From NCBI GenBank assembly GCA_003498085.1, contig DNCM01000090.1, positions 1-5,413 of the forward strand: a stretch of DNA of 5,413 nt, written 5' to 3'. Below, piece by piece: positions 1 to 5,413 of this stretch. The translations under genes and the position numbers were made by a program. Below the pieces are notes generated by a model. That model made no database searches. It had not been told where the DNA came from and worked only from the letters and a program-made list of their open reading frames with translations. Source of the DNA: a bacterium (lineage in GTDB: Bacteria > UBA9089 > UBA9088). Positions within the stretch are counted from its first letter, which is position 1. The number at the start of each line of letters is the position of its first letter.

Positions 1-1
1 C

Positions 2-436
2 GATAAGGCATTAGAGATAGATCCAAGAGATGCTAAGGCATGGTGTGGTATTATCCTTCTCCTCTTGCAAGAAAGTAATATAGGTATAATTAAAGATAGA
101 CTAAAAGAAGGTAAATCTCTAATACCTGATGCATTTCCAGATATCGTCTTTAATCTATTCTTTTATCTATTTTCTGAAGGATTATTTAAAGAAATAGAGA
201 CTCTTAAGAAAATTTTGCAGGATATAGAATGTGAAGATGCACTTGAATTTTGCAATCAATTCATTATTGCTAGTGAGATAACAGAGCATTTATTGGGCAA
301 TAAACCTATTGATGCATTAAAGATATTTGAGCAACTCGATGTAGTTAATAGGGCAGTGGTAGAAAAGGTAATAGAGACCAAATTAGGTAAAGATTGGCTA
401 AATAAGGCAAGGAAGAAGATTTTGGAACCTATCTAA
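2..436 (+). CDS. 3' end of a TPR-like repeat protein (5'-truncated by the window edge)
   Basis: The reading frame is open from the first complete codon at base 2 to a TAA at 434-436, giving 144 visible residues. The first residues read DKALEIDPRDAKAW, the classic junction between tetratricopeptide repeats: the end of helix B (KALEIDP), then helix A of the next repeat. Because this motif precedes the TTG at 65, that codon is almost certainly an internal leucine and the true start lies upstream of the window. The rest is hydrophobic/charged and predicted helical (for example NKPIDALKIFEQLD near the C-terminus), consistent with degenerate helical repeats, but no further repeat matches the consensus well. 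I see no transmembrane segment or catalytic motif in the visible part. TPR proteins usually act as protein-binding scaffolds; partner and function cannot be told here. A spacer of over 200 bp separates it from the next gene, so it need not share that operon. Confidence 0.75.
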   Translation, partial: DKALEIDPRDAKAWCGIILLLLQESNIGIIKDRLKEGKSLIPDAFPDIVFNLFFYLFSEGLFKEIETLKKILQDIECEDALEFCNQFIIASEITEHLLGNKPIDALKIFEQLDVVNRAVVEKVIETKLGKDWLNKARKKILEPI

Positions 437-491
437 AAAATGAAAATTTAACTTCGCATTATTTTCGCTAAAGCCTTGATATTACAATTTG

Positions 492-538
492 CACTATATT
501 TACCCTATGTCGCTTTGAATGTAATTACCCACTATATT
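492..538. repeat. Short direct repeat pair CACTATATT
   Basis: The 9-mer CACTATATT occurs at 492-500 and again at 530-538, 38 bp apart. Each copy has a TTACCC beside it: 500-505 immediately to the right of the first copy, 525-530 immediately to the left of the second. The spacing is not far from four helical turns. This could be a regulator-binding pair or chance in A+T-rich DNA; nothing in the sequence decides it. Confidence 0.3.
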
Positions 539-570
539 CCATAAAGAGCCAATGAGAAAACCTAGGCAAG

Positions 571-598
571 ACTTACCTCCACAGACTTATGGGTAAGT
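571..598. repeat. Small inverted repeat in the spacer
   Basis: ACTTACC at 571-577 is the exact reverse complement of GGTAAGT at 592-598, leaving a 14-base loop. A flanking G570/T599 wobble could extend it by one pair. There is no T-run after the right arm, so it does not look like an intrinsic terminator for the TPR gene. It could be an operator, a weak mRNA hairpin, the trace of a mobile element, or chance. Confidence 0.3.
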
Positions 599-607
599 TA
601 CGGTTGT

Positions 608-638
608 TTGATTACAAATTCTTTGCAAAACCTATAAG
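608..638 (+). promoter_or_regulatory. Weak candidate sigma-70-type promoter for the comFC-dxr-helicase cluster
   Basis: TTGATT at 608-613 (4 of 6 matches to the -35 consensus) is followed 19 bp later by TATAAG at 633-638 (5 of 6 to the -10). Transcription from here would start near 645, which leaves a leader of about 15 bases to the GTG at 660 or about 50 bases to the GTG at 696. The 19-bp spacing is long, and such hexamers are common by chance in A+T-rich DNA. A nearby TACAAT at 641-646 is an alternative -10 but lacks a partner at good distance. Confidence 0.2.
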
Positions 639-659
639 ACTACAATAAAATATTACAAA

Positions 660-1400
660 GTGCAGAATAAAAAAGAACAATTTAAGAAAAACGAAGTGAA
701 AGCTCTTTCTCTTCTCATTGACTTTTTTCTTCCCGCAGACTGTAAGATTTGTAAAAGTCCACTTGAATATGATGAGAAATACATCTGCGCCCAATGTATC
801 TTAAAGATAGAAAGGATAAATCCCCCAATTTGCAAAAAGTGTGGAGTGCCTAGTTTAAATGGAGGTTTTTGCTATGAGTGTCATAGAAGAAGGAGATATT
901 TTAAAGAGGCAAGGATGTTTGGGGTTTTTAATGGAAATCTTAAGGAAGTAATTCATATATTCAAATATGAGAAGAAGCAGGCACTATCATATCAACTTGG
1001 GCTTTTGATGTATGATTTGCTACAAGGGCTTAATTGGGAATTCGATTGTATAGCCTATATCCCCCTTCATAAGAAAAAGGAGGGTCAAAGAGGTTTTAAC
1101 CAAACAAAACTCCTTTCTGAGGTAATAAGCAAAAAGAGAAATATACCAATTCTTAAGGGCTTAATAAAGGCTATTGATACACCATCCCAAGTTGGGCTTT
1201 CTTATGATGAAAGGTGTAAAAATGTTATTGAAACATTTTTATGGAAGGGGGATAAGAACATGGTTAAAGGAAAAACAATTCTTTTAATAGACGATGTTTT
1301 TACAACAGGAACAACAGTAGAGGAGGTAAGTAAAACCCTTCTTTATTCTGGCTGCAAAGATGTTTTCGTCCTCTGTCTTGCCCGTACTATAGAAAAATGA
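660..1400 (+). CDS. comFC: ComF-family amidophosphoribosyltransferase-like protein (ComFC)
   Basis: The product is 246 residues if begun at the GTG at 660. It has the two-part ComF/GntX layout. The N-terminus is a cysteine module with four CxxC pairs (C28/C31, C43/C46, C58/C61, C71/C74), expected to bind zinc. A type I phosphoribosyltransferase fold follows: IPLH at 134-137, the family signature RGFNQ at 144-148, TPSQVGLS at 174-181 and the PRPP-binding loop LLIDDVFTTGTT at 208-219. In naturally transformable bacteria ComFC helps move or handle incoming single-stranded DNA in the cytoplasm; in others the role is unclear and the reaction, if any, is not established. No ATG is available before the cysteine module. 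GTG 660 is the most upstream candidate in the open frame; GTG 696 would give a protein beginning MKALSLLIDFFLPADC, closer to usual family N-termini. Neither has a good Shine-Dalgarno. The stop overlaps the dxr start (ATGA). Family assignment is firm; start and physiological role are less so. Confidence 0.93.
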   Translation: MQNKKEQFKKNEVKALSLLIDFFLPADCKICKSPLEYDEKYICAQCILKIERINPPICKKCGVPSLNGGFCYECHRRRRYFKEARMFGVFNGNLKEVIHIFKYEKKQALSYQLGLLMYDLLQGLNWEFDCIAYIPLHKKKEGQRGFNQTKLLSEVISKKRNIPILKGLIKAIDTPSQVGLSYDERCKNVIETFLWKGDKNMVKGKTILLIDDVFTTGTTVEEVSKTLLYSGCKDVFVLCLARTIEK

Positions 1401-2527
1401 ACATCTCTATTCTTGGTTCAACTGGTTCAATCGGTATATCGTCCTTAGAGGTAATCGAGGCTCTGGGGTTTAAACTTATTGGAATAACAGGGGGAGAAAA
1501 TGTCGAAAAGCTTGTGGAGCAGGCAAAAAGGTTTCATCCTAAAATTGTTGCGATTAGAAATCAAGAAAAACTACCAGAACTTAAAGAAAAGCTAAAAGAT
1601 ATAGACTGCGAGGTCATTGGTGGAACGGATGGGATAATTGGGGTATCCACTGCTCAAAGGGTAGACAAAGTAATCGTTGCAATATCTGGTAGTAATTCCC
1701 TAATCCCAACCCTTTCTGCAATAAAGTCGGGCAAAGGTATATGTCTTGCATCGAAGGAAGCAATGGTGATGGCCGGTGAAATTCTAAAGAATGAGGCAAA
1801 AGAAAGGAATTGCTCAATTATCCCAGTAGATAGCGAGCACTCTGCGATATTCCAGTGCCTACAAGGACAAAATAAACCAAAAAGGATAATCCTTACAGCA
1901 TCTGGTGGTCCATTTTTAAACAGGGAAAATATGGATGGCATAAGTCCAGAAGAGGCACTTTTCCACCCTACATGGCCAATGGGAAAAAGGATAACCGTTG
2001 ACTCTGCAACACTTATGAATAAGGCACTCGAAATAATTGAGGCATCGTTTTTGTTCGATATCCCAGTAGACTATATCGATGTTGTTATCCATCCCGAATC
2101 TATCGTCCATTCAATGGTTGAGTTCTCCGATGGCTCTGTCTTGGCACAGATGTCGCATCCAGACATGAAGCTTGCAATAGAGTATAGCCTAACATATCCA
2201 AACAGGGGAAAAAGGTTGATAAAACAACTTGATTTTAAAGAGATAGAAAAGTTATCGTTCTTTACGCCAGACCATGATAGATTTCCATCAATTAAGCTTG
2301 GCTATATCGCAGCAGAAAAAGGTGGAACAATGCCGGCAGTTTTAAATGCGGCAGATGAAGTTGCGGTTTCCTATTTCCTACAAGGAAAGTTAAAATTTAA
2401 AGAGATCTTTAATGTTGTCAAAAAGATAATGGATGACCATAAAGTAAAAGAGAGTCCTGATATCGATGATATCCTTTCTGCCGATGCATGGGCAAGGGAG
2501 GAGGCAAGATGCCTATTGAACTTTTAG
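1397..2527 (+). CDS. dxr: 1-deoxy-D-xylulose-5-phosphate reductoisomerase
   Basis: This enzyme (also IspC) rearranges and reduces 1-deoxy-D-xylulose 5-phosphate to 2-C-methyl-D-erythritol 4-phosphate with NADPH and a divalent metal. It is the committed step of the MEP isoprenoid pathway and the target of fosmidomycin; it acts in the cytosol. The 376-residue product begins with the NADPH-binding loop GSTGSIG (7-13). The metal site is D145/E147 (VDSEHS) plus E212. Substrate-binding positions match the E. coli enzyme by motif: S146, S169 in SGGPF, H190 and W193 in HPTWPMG, and S203, N208 and K209 in VDSATLMNKALE. The C-terminal helical part contains NAADEVAV (317-324). Length is close to, slightly under, the E. 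coli protein (398). The ATG overlaps the comFC stop by four bases and lacks a recognisable Shine-Dalgarno, so translation probably depends on coupling. The 3' end overlaps the helicase gene. All 12 arginines are AGG/AGA. The downstream neighbour is not rseP, which often follows dxr. Confidence 0.98.
   Translation: MNISILGSTGSIGISSLEVIEALGFKLIGITGGENVEKLVEQAKRFHPKIVAIRNQEKLPELKEKLKDIDCEVIGGTDGIIGVSTAQRVDKVIVAISGSNSLIPTLSAIKSGKGICLASKEAMVMAGEILKNEAKERNCSIIPVDSEHSAIFQCLQGQNKPKRIILTASGGPFLNRENMDGISPEEALFHPTWPMGKRITVDSATLMNKALEIIEASFLFDIPVDYIDVVIHPESIVHSMVEFSDGSVLAQMSHPDMKLAIEYSLTYPNRGKRLIKQLDFKEIEKLSFFTPDHDRFPSIKLGYIAAEKGGTMPAVLNAADEVAVSYFLQGKLKFKEIFNVVKKIMDDHKVKESPDIDDILSADAWAREEARCLLNF
2496..2504 (+). 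promoter_or_regulatory. Shine-Dalgarno of the helicase-nuclease gene, inside dxr
   Basis: GGGAGGAGG at 2496-2504 contains a full AGGAGG (2499-2504) four bases before the ATG at 2509 and a GGGAGG (2496-2501) seven bases before it. It is the only strong ribosome binding site in the window. It decides the start: the other in-frame ATG at 2488 lies upstream of it and would place these bases inside the coding sequence as a Gly/Lys-rich stretch. Confidence 0.75.
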
Positions 2528-5370
2528 ATGGACTAAACAAAGAACAATTTGAGGCAGTATGTCATAAAGGTCCGCCACTACTCATAATTGCTGGAGCAGG
2601 CACTGGGAAAACAATGGTCATTACCAAAAGGATTGCCTGGTTCATCGTCAGCGAAAAAGTAAGACCAGAGGAAATACTTGCAACAACATTCAGTGAAAAG
2701 GCGGCATACGAGATGGAAAATAGGGTTGATGTGCTTGTTCCCTATGGGTTTACAAATTACACAATATCAACATTCCATTCATTTGGGGATAGAATCTTAA
2801 GGGATAACGCATTAGAGATTGGCTTACCACCAGATTTTAAGGTTCTAACGAATGCCGAACAGGTAATATTCTTGAGGGAAAATTTATTCGAGCTTCCTAT
2901 AAAAAGGTATAGACCCCTAACGAACCCAACTAGATACCTTCAGGCATTGGCAAAGCTCATTGAAAGGTGTAAGGATGAGGATATAACACCAGAAGAATAT
3001 GTGGCTTATGTAGAAAACCTTCCTGAAGGAACAGATGAGGAGAGAGACTACAAAGAAAGGCAGATTGAGCTTAGCTTTTCCTATAAAAAATACGATGAAC
3101 TTATGAGAAAGGCTGGTTTTGTCGACTTCGGAGACCAGATTACCCTTGTCCTTAAGCTTTTTCGGGAAAATCCACATATCCTAAAATCGTACAAGGAAAG
3201 GTATAGATATATCCTCGTCGATGAGTTTCAGGATACGAATTATTCGCAGTTTCAAATACTTAAGATGCTTGCAGAGGAAAATATAACGGTTGTTGCAGAC
3301 GATGACCAGAGCATCTACAAGTTCAGGGGTGCTGCAATATCGAATATTTTAAATTTTCAGAAGAGCTTTCCAGATTATAAGATAATTGTCCTTAAAAAGA
3401 ACTATCGCTCAACACAGACAATACTTGACTCATCCTATAGACTTATACAGTATAACAATCCAGATAGGCTCGAGTATAAGGAGGGAATAGACAAGCATCT
3501 TATAGGAAGGGATGAAGGTGGAAAGGCACCGATATTCATCCAATATGATTCAGGCACATCGGAGGCAGATGGTGTATGCAGGATCATAAAGGAAAAGATA
3601 GAGAAAGGAGAAAGCCCGAATTCCTTTGCAATCCTTGTGCGGGCAAACTCTGATGCCGAGATATTTAAAAGGACATTAAATCTCTTGGGTATACCATCGT
3701 ACTTCAGTGGCGATACAGGGCTTTATTTCCAGGAAGAGGTAAGGGTTTTGCTTGCATTTTTAAGGGTAATAAATAACCCAGACGATACACTGAGTCTCTA
3801 TTGCCTTGCACAATCTGATATATACCAAATGAATCAGTATGACCTAGCAAGACTTATGGTGGAGAGCTCGAACAAAAAAAGGTCATTATGGTGGATATTT
3901 AACAATCATAAACCAGAGGAAGGGATCGAGTTTTTACCCGAGACATTAGAGATTATAGAGAAGATAAAGGGTGATGTTATGAGGTTTATTGAGCTTTCAA
4001 GAAGGCTTTCTCCTGGCGAGGTCCTTTACCAATTCCTTTCATCCTCCTATATCCCTGAACTTACAAGCAATCTTTCTCGCGAGAACGAAAGGAGGCTTTT
4101 GAATATAAGTAGATTTTTTGAGATAATAAAGAATATCCAGCCTTTACTGAGATATAACAAAGTTCCTGAACTTGTTTCCCACCTCGACCTCCTCATTGAG
4201 TCAGGAGATGATCCTGGTTCTGTTGAGCCTGAGCCAGAGGAGGAGCTCGTTAGAATCCTTACCGTCCATAAGGCAAAGGGGCTTGAGTTTAAGTATGTCT
4301 TTATGACAGGGCTTGTTCAGAGAAGGTTTCCATCCATTGGCAGACCAGATATTCTTGAGATTCCAGAGCCCATCATAAAAGATATACTCCCATCGGGAGA
4401 CTTCCATCAAGAGGAGGAAAGGAGGTTATTCTATGTAGGGATGACAAGGGCAGAGGATGAGCTCTACCTTACATCGGCAAGGGACTATGGGACAAAGAGA
4501 CCCTGGAAGGTATCGCAGTTTGTATACGAGGCATTGGACATTCCAAAGGAGAAGCCACAGTCAGCGGATATTATGGATAAGATTGAGAACATAAGGGATG
4601 TCTTATTTGAACCGGAAGAAAAAGAAGAGAAAGGACTAATTACCCTATCCCACTATCAGATAGACGACTATATAACCTGCCCATTAAAATATAGGTATGT
4701 CCATATCCTAAAAGGTTTTATCCAAAAACATCCGTCTGTGATTTATGGAAGTGCATTGCATTATGCAATCTCATTCTATTTCAAAAGGAAAAAGGAAGGG
4801 AAAGAAAGGGCAATATCTGATCTGATAAATGTCTTTGAAAATGCTTGGGTTTCTGAAGGGTTTATAAGCCTAGAGCATGAGGAGAGGATGAAGGAAGAAG
4901 GAAAAAAGATACTCTCAAGGTTCTTTGAGAAAGAAGAAAAAGAGGGTATAATCCCAGCATATGTTGAGTATGATTTTAGAGTTATGCTTTCTCCTGATAT
5001 AAGGCTTATTGGAAGGTTCGACAGGGTTGATATCATCGATGATGATGTCGTCATCTCTGACTTTAAGTCATCAGATGTCTCAGACAAAAAAAGGGCGGAT
5101 AAAAGGGCATCCGAAAGCCTTCAGCTTGCAATCTATGGCCTTTCATGGTATAGGATATTTGGCAAAATCCCCAAAGTCTCTTTGATATTCCTTGAATCTG
5201 GGGTTGAAGGGTTCTACAAGCTGACCCCAAAAAACCTTGAAAAAACAGAGGAGAAAATAAAACTTGCGGCAGATGGGATAAGGAGGAAGATATTTACTCC
5301 TACCCCAAGTTATAACAACTGTTTATATTGTGCATACCAAAGGATATGTTCATCGTCGTATTTGGGGTAA
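2509..5370 (+). CDS. UvrD/PcrA-type superfamily 1 helicase fused to a RecB/Cas4-like Fe-S PD-(D/E)XK nuclease
   Basis: This 953-residue protein is predicted to unwind DNA with ATP and cut or resect it. Begun at ATG 2509 it opens MPIELLDGLNKEQ, the normal UvrD/PcrA start with the Q-motif Gln (Q13). Helicase motifs run in order: Walker A AGAGTGKT (28-35), Ia TTFSEKAA (59-66), Ib STFHSFG (87-93), II VDEFQDT (237-243), III VADDDQSIYKFRGA (262-275), IV NYRS (298-301), a PcrA-like FQEEVRVLLAFLR (407-419), V TVHKAKGLEF (585-594) and VI FYVGMTRAEDEL (641-652). After a charged linker near 700-710 comes the nuclease: C724 in YITCP, H751, D838 in GRFDRVD, D851-F-K853, and Q872/Y876 of the QxxxY motif. 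The C-terminus has C938-x2-C941-x5-C947, which with C724 matches the 4Fe-4S staple of AddB/Cas4-type nucleases. At about 250 residues longer than PcrA, it resembles AdnA/AdnB-like helicase-nucleases. Likely roles are double-strand-break end processing or degradation of foreign DNA; this is inferred. It overlaps dxr by 19 bp. No partner subunit is visible in the window. Confidence 0.93.
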   Translation: MPIELLDGLNKEQFEAVCHKGPPLLIIAGAGTGKTMVITKRIAWFIVSEKVRPEEILATTFSEKAAYEMENRVDVLVPYGFTNYTISTFHSFGDRILRDNALEIGLPPDFKVLTNAEQVIFLRENLFELPIKRYRPLTNPTRYLQALAKLIERCKDEDITPEEYVAYVENLPEGTDEERDYKERQIELSFSYKKYDELMRKAGFVDFGDQITLVLKLFRENPHILKSYKERYRYILVDEFQDTNYSQFQILKMLAEENITVVADDDQSIYKFRGAAISNILNFQKSFPDYKIIVLKKNYRSTQTILDSSYRLIQYNNPDRLEYKEGIDKHLIGRDEGGKAPIFIQYDSGTSEADGVCRIIKEKIEKGESPNSFAILVRANSDAEIFKRTLNLLGIPSYFSGDTGLYFQEEVRVLLAFLRVINNPDDTLSLYCLAQSDIYQMNQYDLARLMVESSNKKRSLWWIFNNHKPEEGIEFLPETLEIIEKIKGDVMRFIELSRRLSPGEVLYQFLSSSYIPELTSNLSRENERRLLNISRFFEIIKNIQPLLRYNKVPELVSHLDLLIESGDDPGSVEPEPEEELVRILTVHKAKGLEFKYVFMTGLVQRRFPSIGRPDILEIPEPIIKDILPSGDFHQEEERRLFYVGMTRAEDELYLTSARDYGTKRPWKVSQFVYEALDIPKEKPQSADIMDKIENIRDVLFEPEEKEEKGLITLSHYQIDDYITCPLKYRYVHILKGFIQKHPSVIYGSALHYAISFYFKRKKEGKERAISDLINVFENAWVSEGFISLEHEERMKEEGKKILSRFFEKEEKEGIIPAYVEYDFRVMLSPDIRLIGRFDRVDIIDDDVVISDFKSSDVSDKKRADKRASESLQLAIYGLSWYRIFGKIPKVSLIFLESGVEGFYKLTPKNLEKTEEKIKLAADGIRRKIFTPTPSYNNCLYCAYQRICSSSYLG

Positions 5371-5413
5371 AAACACAATGAGAAATATTCAATAACTATT
5401 CAGCTATTGGCTT

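Larger units (their letters stand above)
437..659. other. Intergenic spacer with short repeats, no confident gene
   Basis: This A+T-rich gap separates the TPR gene from comFC. It contains a 9-base direct repeat (CACTATATT at 492-500 and 530-538), a 7-bp inverted repeat (ACTTACC 571-577 with GGTAAGT 592-598) and a possible promoter just before comFC. I see no tRNA, rRNA or riboswitch-like structure and no clear intrinsic terminator. Two short overlapping frames on the + strand (552-596, and an open stretch 556-648 with an ATG at 589) read like plausible peptide but have no Shine-Dalgarno. They may be gene debris or chance. Confidence 0.6.

Noticed and set aside
65..436. A complete 123-residue gene starting at TTG 65
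   Set aside because: The frame is open to base 2 and the upstream residues form a TPR motif, so the TTG is an internal leucine and the gene is truncated by the window edge.
442..466. GAAAAT/ATTTTC stem after the TPR gene as a terminator
   Set aside because: The stem is only six mostly A-T pairs with a 13-base loop and no T-run after it.
476..500. TTGATA (476-481) with TATATT (495-500) as a promoter
   Set aside because: The hexamers are fair but only 13 bp apart, too short for a sigma-70 promoter, and far from the comFC start.
1654..1941. Minus-strand open frame of 95 codons within dxr
   Set aside because: It lies antisense to the catalytic core of dxr, with no ribosome binding site or family-like sequence.
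4776..5087. Minus-strand open frame of 103 codons within the helicase-nuclease gene
   Set aside because: It lies antisense to the conserved nuclease domain, is serine-rich low-complexity as expected of a shadow frame, and shows no recognisable motif.
5379..5396. Small frame beginning ATG 5379 after the helicase gene
   Set aside because: It stops after five codons and has no ribosome binding site.
5390..5409. CAATA/TATTG hairpin after the helicase stop as a terminator
   Set aside because: It has five weak pairs with a 10-base loop, no G+C stem, and the window ends before any T-run could be judged.

Overview
This window is an A+T-rich bacterial segment with every recognisable gene on the + strand. 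The dxr gene (non-mevalonate isoprenoid pathway), the ComF-family gene and the UvrD-type helicase all point to a bacterium. Arginine is written almost only as AGG/AGA: all 12 arginines in dxr, and all but a few in the comFC and helicase genes. Isoleucine is often ATA. This bias suits an A+T-rich lineage, possibly a poorly sampled one, but I cannot name a phylum from it.

Layout. The window opens inside the 3' end of a TPR-like helical repeat gene that starts upstream (stop at 434-436). A spacer of about 220 bp follows, with short repeats, no convincing gene, and a weak candidate promoter near its right end. Then come three tightly packed genes: comFC (ComF-family phosphoribosyltransferase-like protein with an N-terminal cysteine-rich zinc module), dxr (1-deoxy-D-xylulose-5-phosphate reductoisomerase) and a 953-residue UvrD/PcrA-type helicase fused to a C-terminal RecB/Cas4-like PD-(D/E)XK nuclease that carries a predicted iron-sulfur cluster. 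comFC and dxr overlap by an ATGA. dxr and the helicase gene overlap by 19 bp, with the helicase Shine-Dalgarno lying inside the dxr coding sequence. The last 43 bases after the helicase stop hold nothing I can identify.

How they fit together. The overlaps imply one transcript and probable translational coupling. comFC (DNA uptake in transformable bacteria) and the helicase-nuclease (DNA end processing) could share a DNA-handling theme, with dxr as a metabolic gene between them. That link is inferred from gene order only. The most noteworthy object is the single-chain helicase-nuclease: every superfamily 1 helicase motif, the nuclease catalytic residues and all four predicted Fe-S cysteines look intact.
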